Assembly (NCBI GenBank): GCA_002299495.1
Contig: DBNZ01000008.1
Location: forward strand, 1 to 7,729
Source of the DNA: Methylococcaceae bacterium UBA659
Lineage (GTDB): Bacteria; Pseudomonadota; Gammaproteobacteria; Methylococcales; Methylomonadaceae
Reading direction: 5' to 3'
Length of the DNA stretch: 7,729 nt
The notes under the pieces were generated by a model. That model was not told the DNA's origin. It did not search any database and saw nothing but the letters and a program-made list of their open reading frames with translations. Shown piece after piece: positions 1 through 6,203 of the stretch. Made by a program: the position numbers and the translations under genes. Within the stretch, counting starts at the first letter, position 1; every line of letters starts with the position of its first letter.

Positions 1-272
1 CCTAATTTGCCTTCCGCCTCATGGCCGTGGCAGCCTGAGCAGCCGGTCATGTACAGGCTTTTGCCTTGTTCGATGACTTCCTTATTGCCGTTGTACGGGT
101 TTTTTCCGGTTTGCATGAATTGCTTGAAAGCTTCGGTGTCGCCGCCTTTTTTAGCGAAGCTCATGTCCAGAGCCTCGCCGGTGATGGCGTGGTGCAAAGA
201 GATTTCGGCCTGCGCCGCCGCAGCGAATGTAACCAGTAACGCTATAGGTATGAGTGGTTTTATTTTTTTCAT
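1..272 (-). CDS. mxaG: Cytochrome cL (methanol dehydrogenase electron acceptor), 5' part, cut by window edge
   Basis: The N-terminal 90 codons of a c-type cytochrome are present; the 3' part lies beyond the left edge. MxaG is the periplasmic cytochrome that takes electrons from the PQQ of methanol dehydrogenase and passes them on towards the terminal oxidase. Residues 1-22 form a Sec signal peptide (MKKIK, hydrophobic core, AQA cleavage). The mature protein starts EISLHHAITGEALD, and a covalent heme site CSGCH lies at residues 78-82, followed by GHEAEGKLG, as in the MxaG/XoxG family. It is third in the mxaF-mxaJ-mxaG order, 88 bp after mxaJ. No Shine-Dalgarno sequence is visible before ATG 272, though the signal peptide directly follows, so the start seems right. 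MxaG and XoxG are hard to separate by this fragment; the choice of MxaG rests on the Ca-type MxaF next door. Confidence 0.9.
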   Translation of the reverse strand, partial: MKKIKPLIPIALLVTFAAAAQAEISLHHAITGEALDMSFAKKGGDTEAFKQFMQTGKNPYNGNKEVIEQGKSLYMTGCSGCHGHEAEGKL

Positions 273-360
273 GTTTTGTCGTTTTGTAGTCTGGTAAGGT
301 ACGCCGTGTGTGCCTTTTAAAAGTCGATAACCATTTGATATTAAAGTTCTACCCTTGAAG

Positions 361-1209
361 TTACCGGTCGGAAGCGACGGCAATCCCGCCGCCATCCAGC
401 AACGGTATACCCTCCGCCGCTAGAATTTGCGCGATGTCCTGCCGCCGGTTCTTAATGGCCTGGTTTAATTGCGACAACAAGGCAAAATCGCCTTTGCGAA
501 CCGCCATGGACGTGCTGTAGTGGTGACCCACTTTCATGCCGTCGGCGCGGCTGTTGTTATCCGGGATCACGACCATCGCCAGCGGCGTGGCCGAAGCCTT
601 GACATAACGCGCCGCCGCAGGTCCCCACAACACGGCTATTTCGGCATGACCGGAAGCGACTTCGTTGACCAGCTTTTCATTGTCGTATTTGACGTACTGG
701 TTACGCTTGGATTTGAAACCCACCAATTCCTGAGAATAATTGAATTGGTCGTTGTAACGGCCTATCGCCCTGAGCATGGTTTCGGCGGGCGAACCGGGTA
801 CGAAAGCGATGCGTTGCGCGGTCCGTAAGGCTTCGCTGTCCCAGTTTTGCACATCCAGACCGTCTTTCTGGCGGGTGATGAAGACATAGCCGGAACGGTA
901 ATACGGCACGCTAGTGGCGACCCGAGGATCGCCTTCATCGACGCCGATGACGACATCGCATAAGCCCTTGTCCAAAAGGTCACGCAGGTAATAGCGTGGA
1001 TCCGACCAGTAGACGAACTGGATTGTTTTGTGCATTTCCTCGCCTAGCAGGTGTGCGATTTTGTTTTCAAAACCCTCGCCTTTGCTGTTGGAATACGGCA
1101 TTTCGTCTTCTGCGGCGCAGATTTTTAGCGTATCGGCACGGGCTGATGAAACCGCCAGCAGAGCCGCGCAAGTTAAAGCAACGGCAAGTTTTTTCATGTG
1201 CTTCGGCAT
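361..1209 (-). CDS. mxaJ: MxaJ, periplasmic binding-protein-like accessory of methanol dehydrogenase
   Basis: This 282-residue secreted protein of the family 3 solute-binding-protein fold is the usual second gene of mxa operons. Its exact role is unsettled; in the family it is needed for active MDH and is thought to help assembly of the alpha/beta enzyme. Residues 1-25 are a signal peptide ending SARA|DT. The mature N-terminus LKICAAEDEMPYSN and the following GEGFENKIA are typical of MxaJ. Later segments VVIGVDEGDPR (87-96), GSPAE (139-143) and AVLWGPAAA (192-200) fit the two-lobed fold. Cys31 and Cys84 are the only mature cysteines and could form a disulfide. The start could be ATG 1209 or ATG 1197 (four codons on, MKKLAV); neither has a clear ribosome binding site. 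mxaF lies 73 bp upstream with a hairpin between. XoxJ is the main alternative; the neighbouring Ca-type MxaF argues for MxaJ. Confidence 0.9.
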   Translation of the reverse strand: MPKHMKKLAVALTCAALLAVSSARADTLKICAAEDEMPYSNSKGEGFENKIAHLLGEEMHKTIQFVYWSDPRYYLRDLLDKGLCDVVIGVDEGDPRVATSVPYYRSGYVFITRQKDGLDVQNWDSEALRTAQRIAFVPGSPAETMLRAIGRYNDQFNYSQELVGFKSKRNQYVKYDNEKLVNEVASGHAEIAVLWGPAAARYVKASATPLAMVVIPDNNSRADGMKVGHHYSTSMAVRKGDFALLSQLNQAIKNRRQDIAQILAAEGIPLLDGGGIAVASDR

Positions 1210-1244
1210 GTGCTTTGGTAGGATTATTCATTCAAAAGTAGCAG

Positions 1245-1270
1245 CGTTCCCACGCTCCAGCGTGGGAACG
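1245..1270. repeat. Perfect REP-like hairpin between mxaF and mxaJ
   Basis: Arms CGTTCCCACGCT (1245-1256) and AGCGTGGGAACG (1259-1270) are perfect reverse complements with a CC loop. The sequence resembles the widespread palindromic GTTCCCACGCT...AGCGTGGGAAC element found between genes in many proteobacteria (recognised from memory, no search run). It lies 12 bp past the mxaF stop, inside the operon. No T-run follows on the minus strand, so it is not a standard intrinsic terminator. It could protect the mxaF 3' end or partly block readthrough, giving more mxaF than mxaJ/mxaG. Confidence 0.9.
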
Positions 1271-1282
1271 ATAGCCGGTTTA

Positions 1283-3091
1283 TCAAAGCGCAAACACCAT
1301 TACGCCGCCGCCCATTTGGGTGTAATGCGCCAATTCCTTGAACGCACCCACCGCGCCTAAGCCTGCGGTCGGGTCTTGCAGGTCGAACACGAGACCTACG
1401 CCAGGCCAGCCGCCAACGCCGTAGTAAATGGCGACGTATTGCTTGCCTTCGTGCATATAGGTGATCGGATGGCCGATAACGCCGGACGGCAACTTGAATT
1501 TCCACAGCTCTTCGCCGGTTTTGGAATTTAGCGCCTTGATGTGGCCGTCCAGCGTGCCGTAGAACACTAAATCGCCCGCCGTCGCCATGGTGCCGCCCCA
1601 AACTGCGAATTTTTCCTTCACTTCCCATTCAAACTCGCCGGTGACGCCGTTCATCGCCTTGACTTGTCCTAACGTGCCTTTAGGCCCAGGGTACATGTTC
1701 AAGGTCGCGCCTACGAAAAACTGGCCGGCGCGGTACGGCAACATGAACGGCTCCCAATCCATACAGATATGGTTGATGCCCATGAAGAATAACTGCTTGG
1801 TCGGGTCGTAGGATTCGATGCCTTGGTTGTGGTAACCCATCGCCGATGGGCAAATGCCTTTGGCTTCGTGGTCCATGCGGGTCGAGTATTCCGGGTCGCG
1901 CACTGGCAGGCCGGTTTTTAGGTCGACTTTTTTCACCCAGTTGACGGTGTCGTCGATTTTGAAGGCGCTGATCAAGTCGCCGTTTTCGCGGTCCAGCGTG
2001 TAAACGATGCCGTTACGGTCCGGGTGGGTTAAAAGCTTGCGTTTCTTGCCGTCCACGACTTGCTCGGACAAGCCCATGTAGTTGACGCCGGCGTAATCCC
2101 ATTCGTCATGCGGAGTTTTTTGATAGCCAAATTTGGCCTCGCCGGTGTTGACGTCGCGGCCCCAGATGGTCATGGTCCATTTGTTGTCGCCGGGGCGCAT
2201 GGTTTCGTTCCACGGCGCCGGGTTGCCGGAACCGTAGTAGAGCATTTCCAGGCCAGGATCATAGGCGTACCAACCCCAGTTGGTGCCGCCGCCGATTTTC
2301 CAGGCATCGCCTTCCCAGGTTTTCAGACCCAGACCGAATTGGCCGTAATGCGGATTGGCTTTGTTGAAGTCTTTGGCCAGTTTGATGTCCTCGTCGGGAC
2401 CGGTCGCATACACCCGCCAGTGCTGCTGGCCGTCCTTGATGCTGTAGGCGGTCGCGTAGCCGCGTACACCCAGCTCGGCGCCGGAGCTGCCGACGATGAC
2501 TTTATCCTTAACCACGAATGGGGCGATGGTCAAGGTGGAACCCATGGCGATGTCGGAGTTTTCCATTTTCCAGAGCAGTTCGCCCGATCTAGCATTCAGC
2601 GCGACGATATGGCCGTCCAATTGGTTGAGGAATATCGTCGCGGGGTAATCCTTGCCTTCCGGGGCGTAAGCCAGACCACGGTTGACCACGTCGCAACAGG
2701 CCACGGAACGGGCGGCGGGATTTTGTTTGGGCTTGTATTGCCAAAGTATTTTATCTGGATCGTCCAAATCGATCGCAAACACGTTGTTGGGGTACGGCGT
2801 ATGCACATACATGATGCCGTTGACGACCAGCGGGCCGCCCTCGTGGCCATTTAACACGCCGGTTGAAAACGACCAGGCCGGTTTTAGGTTTTTTACGTTG
2901 GTGATGTTGATGTCGTACAGCTCGCTGTAATGCGTGGCGCTGTAGTCTTTGGTTTGCATCACCCAGTTGGTGTTTTGTCGCGACAGCTTTTCCAATTCTT
3001 TGTTGGCTAGGGCCGGTTGCGCCAAAGCTGCTGAAATGCCCACAACCAAGGCAGTTCTCGCGGCATGGCGGGTCAGTTTGACAATCCGCAT
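1283..3091 (-). CDS. mxaF: Methanol dehydrogenase large subunit, PQQ- and Ca2+-dependent
   Basis: MxaF (602 aa) is the catalytic alpha subunit of periplasmic methanol dehydrogenase, oxidising methanol to formaldehyde with PQQ and one Ca2+. The signal peptide is residues 1-29 (PALA|NKELEK). Subtracting 29 gives standard mature numbering, and the active-site residues then fall exactly in place: vicinal disulfide Cys103-Cys104 (precursor 132-133), Glu177 (206), Trp243 (272), Asn261 (290) and catalytic Asp303 (332). Position 305 is Ala (334, in DEWDYAGVN), where lanthanide-dependent XoxF has Asp; this marks it as Ca-type. Beta-propeller tryptophan-docking repeats such as GELLWK and GEELWKFK recur. 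The ATG at 3091 has GGAGGAA just upstream (spacing about 4-5 nt); an upstream in-frame ATG at 3136 adds 15 residues ahead of the signal peptide and is rejected. The C-terminus ends MVFAL, about 20 residues shorter than the alphaproteobacterial enzyme. It is first in the operon. Confidence 0.97.
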   Translation of the reverse strand: MRIVKLTRHAARTALVVGISAALAQPALANKELEKLSRQNTNWVMQTKDYSATHYSELYDINITNVKNLKPAWSFSTGVLNGHEGGPLVVNGIMYVHTPYPNNVFAIDLDDPDKILWQYKPKQNPAARSVACCDVVNRGLAYAPEGKDYPATIFLNQLDGHIVALNARSGELLWKMENSDIAMGSTLTIAPFVVKDKVIVGSSGAELGVRGYATAYSIKDGQQHWRVYATGPDEDIKLAKDFNKANPHYGQFGLGLKTWEGDAWKIGGGTNWGWYAYDPGLEMLYYGSGNPAPWNETMRPGDNKWTMTIWGRDVNTGEAKFGYQKTPHDEWDYAGVNYMGLSEQVVDGKKRKLLTHPDRNGIVYTLDRENGDLISAFKIDDTVNWVKKVDLKTGLPVRDPEYSTRMDHEAKGICPSAMGYHNQGIESYDPTKQLFFMGINHICMDWEPFMLPYRAGQFFVGATLNMYPGPKGTLGQVKAMNGVTGEFEWEVKEKFAVWGGTMATAGDLVFYGTLDGHIKALNSKTGEELWKFKLPSGVIGHPITYMHEGKQYVAIYYGVGGWPGVGLVFDLQDPTAGLGAVGAFKELAHYTQMGGGVMVFAL

Positions 3092-3095
3092 GATT

Positions 3096-3102
3096 CCTCC
3101 AA
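3096..3102 (-). promoter_or_regulatory. Ribosome binding site of mxaF
   Basis: On the minus strand the sequence reads TTGGAGGAATCATG. GGAGGAA is a strong Shine-Dalgarno match, close to the ATG at 3091. It fixes the start against the upstream in-frame ATG at 3136 and suits a very highly expressed enzyme. Confidence 0.8.
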
Positions 3103-3148
3103 TGTTATTATGATGTGCAATAGGGCCTAGCCACATGCCCCGGCTGCT

Positions 3149-3167
3149 TAAGCCTTAAGGGGGCTTA
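3149..3167. repeat. Short inverted repeat in mxaF leader
   Basis: TAAGCC (3149-3154) and GGCTTA (3162-3167) are perfect arms around a 7-nt centre. It lies 58 bp upstream of the mxaF start codon. It could be an operator or a leader hairpin, or chance; there is no T-run after it. Confidence 0.4.
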
Positions 3168-3265
3168 CTTGATCGAAACGGAATAGCCGGGGCGCATGGC
3201 TATGCTGGGGGATGATGATACGGAACCTGGCAGGTGCGCCGTTAAGGAATAAAGCTGTAAAAAAA

Positions 3266-3301
3266 CGGGAAAATTACGAAAAATGGTCATGAAAATTTCC
3301 C
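3266..3301. promoter_or_regulatory. Candidate regulator half-sites upstream of mxaF
   Basis: CGGGAAA (3266-3272) and TTTCCC (3296-3301) are inverted with 23 bp between them, in an AT-rich stretch about 175-210 bp upstream of the mxaF start. The same CGGGAA word and the adjoining AAATTACG (3271-3278) recur upstream of mxaD. A binding site for the neighbouring response regulator is inferred, not shown. Confidence 0.35.
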
Positions 3302-3395
3302 TGCCTGGGTTTGCCCACAGCCAGAAAAAAGTGAAAACTTCCCATAGCATAAGGCCGCCTAAAGCCGCATTATGGATAGCTTATAAGGTTTGTTT

Positions 3396-3402
3396 GGGGT
3401 GA
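3396..3402 (+). promoter_or_regulatory. Ribosome binding site that decides the mxaB start
   Basis: GGGGTGA (3396-3402) matches the anti-Shine-Dalgarno core GGTGA and lies 5 nt before GTG 3408. The upstream alternatives TTG 3390 and GTG 3399 have no comparable site. The GTG gives a protein that begins directly with the receiver domain. Confidence 0.65.
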
Positions 3403-3407
3403 CGTCC

Positions 3408-4064
3408 GTGTCGGCAGAGCTGAATGTCTTGTTGGTGGATGACCATGCCGTGGTCAGGGCGGGGTATAAGACTTATTTGTCGTTTTCCGAAAACATAGGC
3501 GAAATTTATGAAGCCGACCGCGGCGAGGTCGCTTGCCAGTTGTACAGCCAGTTGCAACCGGATTTGGTGGTGCTGGATTTGTCTATGCCCGGCATCGGCG
3601 GCTACGAGACCATCCGGCGCTTGTTAAGCCGGGACGCCAACGCCAAGATTTTGGTGTTTAGTATCCATAACGAACTGGTGTTCGTCACCCGCGCTTTAAA
3701 AGCCGGGGCCAAGGGTTACATTACGAAAAACAGCGGGCCTGAAACGTTGGTGGCCGCAGTCAAAAAAATTGCCCAAGGCGGCACTTTCGTGGAAGCCGAA
3801 CTGGCGCAGCAATTGGTCATGGCCAGCATCTCAGGCAGCGATGACGCCGATGCCATACGGCTGCTATCGCCTAGGGAATTTGATGTGTTTTGTTTGCTGG
3901 CAAATGGCTATACCACGCAAAAAACGGCTGAAAAGTTATGTTTGAGTTATAAAACCGTCTGTAACTATGGCACCACGATTAAAGAAAAACTGGGCGTGGC
4001 CACGGCTGCGGAAATGACCTTGCTGGCGACGCGCCGTGGCCTGTTGCCGATGCCGGAGAAATAA
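3408..4064 (+). CDS. mxaB: NarL/LuxR-type response regulator, probable mxa regulator MxaB
   Basis: This is a cytoplasmic two-component response regulator of 218 aa. Residues 4-125 are a receiver domain with acidic pocket Asp11/Asp12, phosphoacceptor Asp57 (VVLDLSMPG), Ser85 and Lys107 (YITKN), so it should be phosphorylatable. Residues 151-215 are a LuxR-type helix-turn-helix (LLSPREFDVF, then TTQKTAEKL and SYKTVCNY, the likely recognition helix). The start is GTG 3408 with a good ribosome binding site; no ATG is available. It is divergent from mxaF and convergent with the mxaY-mxaD pair, whose kinase is of the HisKA_3 type that normally partners NarL-type regulators. MxaB is the name of a response regulator needed for mxa expression in methylotrophs. 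The family call is firm; the name rests on context, and pairing with the kinase at 4881-6203 is inference. Confidence 0.85.
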   Translation: MSAELNVLLVDDHAVVRAGYKTYLSFSENIGEIYEADRGEVACQLYSQLQPDLVVLDLSMPGIGGYETIRRLLSRDANAKILVFSIHNELVFVTRALKAGAKGYITKNSGPETLVAAVKKIAQGGTFVEAELAQQLVMASISGSDDADAIRLLSPREFDVFCLLANGYTTQKTAEKLCLSYKTVCNYGTTIKEKLGVATAAEMTLLATRRGLLPMPEK

Positions 4065-4207
4065 AATTGCGGGTAGTGGGTAGATTCGCACGGAACTAAA
4101 GCGTTAAAAATCGTAGGGGCGGTGCCTGCCATTAAGCACTTATTAATCACCACCGAATTGCGAAAAGGGAGCCAAAACGACCTGGTTTGGCTCCAAAAAA
4201 CAGAGTG
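4065..4207. other. Convergent mxaB / mxaD gap
   Basis: This is a 143-bp non-coding stretch between two genes pointing at each other. Apart from the hairpin at 4168-4194 I see no gene. No T-tract terminator for the plus strand is visible, so mxaB transcripts may run into the antisense of mxaD. Confidence 0.6.
4168..4194 (-). terminator. Intrinsic terminator-like hairpin after mxaD
   Basis: GGAGCCAAA (4168-4176) and TTTGGCTCC (4186-4194) form a perfect 9-bp stem with a 9-nt loop, 13 bp past the mxaD stop. Read on the minus strand, the stem is followed by CTTTTC, a short T-run. On the plus strand AAAAAA follows, so it works only poorly, if at all, as a terminator for mxaB. Confidence 0.65.
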
Positions 4208-4759
4208 CTACCGCACCGGACTTTCCAACTTTTGCTTAAGCCCTTGCAGGCCATTGTTGAAAAACGCTTTCATGGCGGTTACGGCGGCGGCGTCATTCAA
4301 GTTTTCCGGCGGCGTGTTGCCTGTGTCGCCACGGTAAAACCGGCTTTTGAACATCACCACCGTCTGGTTTGCCGACGCCCCCGGCGCCACTTGCAATGAC
4401 GTGGAATGGGAGCTGACCGGCAAGGCTTTGACGTTCTCGGTTTTCAGCCGGTAACTGTATTCGTGGCCGCTATCGCTGTAGAAATCCAGTTCCTCTACCA
4501 ATTCCCCGCCTGCCAAGGTCAGGGTGCGGGTGCCGCCCGATGCCAGCTTGCCGTCGCCTAAGCTGTGCTTAACGTCAGGATGCCAATCGGCAATCTTGTC
4601 GAATTGCTTGACCTGCTCCCAAACCACGCTAACCGGCGCGTCGATGGTGATGCGCTGATCGGCTTTTTGTGGCGTAGGGCCGTGCGCTAACGACAAAGCG
4701 GGGAACAACCCGTTGACAAACAACCCGCTGACAAACAAACAGGGTAACAAACGTTTCAT
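4208..4759 (-). CDS. mxaD: MxaD-like periplasmic SRPBCC protein
   Basis: This 183-aa secreted protein of the SRPBCC (START/polyketide cyclase-like) fold has the size of MxaD, the periplasmic protein reported to help methanol dehydrogenase interact with cytochrome cL. Residues 1-25 are a signal peptide (MKRLLPCLFV..., SLA|HG). The SRPBCC core begins ITIDAPVSVVWEQVKQFDKI (37-56), followed by ADWHPDVKHS, then beta strands (GGTRTLTL, EYSYRL) and the long C-terminal helix (160-180). ATG 4759 has AGGTGA about 7 nt upstream. A longer in-frame start at 5038 would overlap the kinase gene and put 93 unlike residues before the signal peptide, so it is rejected. The gene follows mxaY by 121 bp, so it may be cotranscribed or have its own promoter. 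MxaD identity rests on fold, secretion and locus; other secreted SRPBCC proteins exist. Confidence 0.82.
   Translation of the reverse strand: MKRLLPCLFVSGLFVNGLFPALSLAHGPTPQKADQRITIDAPVSVVWEQVKQFDKIADWHPDVKHSLGDGKLASGGTRTLTLAGGELVEELDFYSDSGHEYSYRLKTENVKALPVSSHSTSLQVAPGASANQTVVMFKSRFYRGDTGNTPPENLNDAAAVTAMKAFFNNGLQGLKQKLESPVR
4704..4733. repeat. Two tandem 15-bp repeats inside the mxaD signal peptide
   Basis: AACAACCCGTTGACA (4704-4718) is repeated as AACAACCCGCTGACA (4719-4733), one base different. On the minus strand they encode the in-frame pair FVSGL-FVNGL in the hydrophobic core. It looks like an in-frame duplication that lengthened the signal peptide. Confidence 0.8.
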
Positions 4760-4803
4760 GGCAATCTCACCTGCAAAATCCTCATTATCGCCAAACGACC
4801 CGC

Positions 4804-4841
4804 AAATTACGGCGGGAATATTTCCCGATATAACCGGGAAA
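4804..4841. promoter_or_regulatory. Cluster of CGGGAA half-sites upstream of mxaD
   Basis: Three half-sites occur in 29 bp: CGGGAA (4813-4818), inverted TTCCCG (4822-4827; together the near-perfect palindrome CGGGAATATTTCCCG) and CGGGAAA (4835-4841, which pairs with TTTCCCG 4821-4827 over a 7-nt loop). AAATTACG (4804-4811) precedes. All lie in the 121-bp gap between mxaY and mxaD, 45-82 bp ahead of the mxaD start. This may be an operator or an RNA hairpin; the former is favoured because the words recur upstream of mxaF. Confidence 0.45.
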
Positions 4842-4880
4842 TGCACTGGATATTTTGCCTCGACGCGCAACCATCGGTTT

Positions 4881-6203
4881 TCAAAAAGCCCCCGGCACAG
4901 GGATGATGGCGGTGATGCGGGCGCCTTGCCCGGGCGGGCTTTCGACCGCAAAACGGCCGCCCAGGCTGTTAATGCGCTCGCGCATCCCCAGCAGGCCGAA
5001 GCCAGGCCTGCCCGCAGCTTCCGCGCAACCCCGGCCATCGTCGGACACTTGCAAGATCAAGCCAGTATCCGGCGATAAATCCAGGCGCACCGTGGCGTTG
5101 TCGGCGTCGGCATGACGGACGATGTTGGTCAGGCATTCCTGCACCACGCGGTAGACTTGGATGGTGATGGCCGGGTCTAAGTTATCCACGCTATCGGGGC
5201 AATCTAAACTCAGCGCCAAACCCGGGTGACGACTGGCCCAGTGGCCCAGCAAATCCTCCAGCCCCGCCTTCAGGCCTAACTCAGCCAAGGCTAAAGGATG
5301 CAGGTGCCGCATCATGGAACGCACGACGGCAAGCAGCTGGTCGCACACCTGGCTGATCTGGGCTGAAATTTTCAGGCTGTCGGCCTTAGGTTTCTCCAGC
5401 GTCACCGCCATCACCTTGATCGCGGTTAACGACTGGCCCAGCTCGTCATGCAGTTCCTGCGACAAACGCCGCCGCTCCTCTTCCTGGATGCGTAGGGAGT
5501 GCAGGGCTAAGGCGCTGTTTTCGCGCTGCGCGGTCGCTAGCACCGCGGTCAAACGGTTGATGGCCTTGGCGATGCGGGCGAATTCCTGGGCCGCGAAATC
5601 CGGCAGTTTTTGCCGGTATTCGCCCCGCTCTACCGCTTGTAAACCGTCAACAATCACCGCAATGGCCTTAAAAGCGCGGTTAAAGGCCAAATTGGCCGCC
5701 AAAAAAGTCAGCACCGCTAAGCCGCACACGGACAGGAAAAAAGCGCGGCTTTCTTGCCAAGCCTCGCCGATTTCATCCATAGGGTCGGCGGCTATCAGCA
5801 AAGTGACGGTGCCGCCGCCGACCGTGGCCACTCGTTGGCTCAGCGAGGGGTAATCGCTGGCGACCAGTTTGACAAACCAGTTCGGCGGGTTATCGGCGGC
5901 GGCTTCAGGATTGGGGTCGGCGGTGAACTTGACCACCTCGCCATTGGCTTGTCGCAGCTCGATATGCAAATGCCGGGTCTGCTCCAGCGAGACAAAACGC
6001 GGCAGCCAAGCGCCGATGTCTACCCCGCCTGGCCGGGCATTAGGGAAGTTCACTTGGATTAATTGCGCCGCTAAGTTCAACGACGAGGCAATCTCCCGGC
6101 TGACCGCCCCGCGCGCCTGCCAAATGGCGAAGGCGCCGCCTAGCAGTAAAATCAGCAAGCTGGTCAAGACGATATGGAGGTTGATTTGGTCACGTAAGCT
6201 CAT
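4881..6203 (-). CDS. mxaY: Membrane sensor histidine kinase, MoxY/MxaY type
   Basis: This 440-aa inner-membrane kinase has transmembrane segment 1 at about 10-28, a periplasmic region at about 29-153 resembling the LapD/MoxY N-terminal domain, transmembrane segment 2 at about 155-174, HAMP at about 175-225, then a HisKA_3 dimerisation domain with phospho-accepting His252 (ELHDELGQSLTAIK). The ATPase domain shows the N box (QECLTNIVRHADA, 355-367), DDGRG (388-392) and GFGLLGMRER (401-410). It is complete, with all catalytic motifs. HisKA_3 kinases normally phosphorylate NarL-type regulators, which fits the mxaB product. MxaY is reported in Methylomicrobium buryatense to control the lanthanide-mediated switch between methanol dehydrogenases; what the periplasmic domain senses is not known to me. 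No clear ribosome binding site precedes ATG 6203. The family is firm, the name inferred from locus and domain type. Confidence 0.85.
   Translation of the reverse strand: MSLRDQINLHIVLTSLLILLLGGAFAIWQARGAVSREIASSLNLAAQLIQVNFPNARPGGVDIGAWLPRFVSLEQTRHLHIELRQANGEVVKFTADPNPEAAADNPPNWFVKLVASDYPSLSQRVATVGGGTVTLLIAADPMDEIGEAWQESRAFFLSVCGLAVLTFLAANLAFNRAFKAIAVIVDGLQAVERGEYRQKLPDFAAQEFARIAKAINRLTAVLATAQRENSALALHSLRIQEEERRRLSQELHDELGQSLTAIKVMAVTLEKPKADSLKISAQISQVCDQLLAVVRSMMRHLHPLALAELGLKAGLEDLLGHWASRHPGLALSLDCPDSVDNLDPAITIQVYRVVQECLTNIVRHADADNATVRLDLSPDTGLILQVSDDGRGCAEAAGRPGFGLLGMRERINSLGGRFAVESPPGQGARITAIIPVPGAF

Larger units (their letters stand above)
3092..3407. promoter_or_regulatory. Divergent mxaF / mxaB intergenic regulatory region
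   Basis: This 316-bp gap must hold the mxaF promoter (minus) and the mxaB promoter (plus). I could not place a convincing -35/-10 pair for either. Visible elements are an AT-rich block around 3259-3300 with CGGGAAA at 3266-3272, AAATTACG at 3271-3278 and TTTCCC at 3296-3301, and an inverted repeat at 3149-3167. The weak -35/-10 look of the mxaF side would fit a promoter that depends on an activator, which is inference. A 61-codon minus-strand reading frame (3165-3350) lies inside but resembles no known protein. Confidence 0.7.

Noticed and set aside
2060..2854. 264-codon plus-strand open frame antisense to mxaF
   Set aside because: It lies wholly inside a firmly identified gene, has no recognisable domain, and is explained by the codon pattern of the opposite strand.
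1283..3091. Assigning the dehydrogenase as lanthanide-dependent XoxF
   Set aside because: The diagnostic Asp two residues after the catalytic Asp is Ala here, and flanking segments (for example NHICMDWEPFMLPYRAGQ) follow MxaF rather than XoxF.
3165..3350. 61-codon minus-strand frame in the mxaF leader
   Set aside because: No known family and no good ribosome binding site; it sits in the likely promoter region. A leader peptide cannot be excluded but is unsupported.
4760..5038. N-terminal extension of mxaD from an ATG at 5038
   Set aside because: It would overlap the 3' end of the kinase gene and place 93 unrelated residues before a clear signal peptide; ATG 4759 has a good ribosome binding site.
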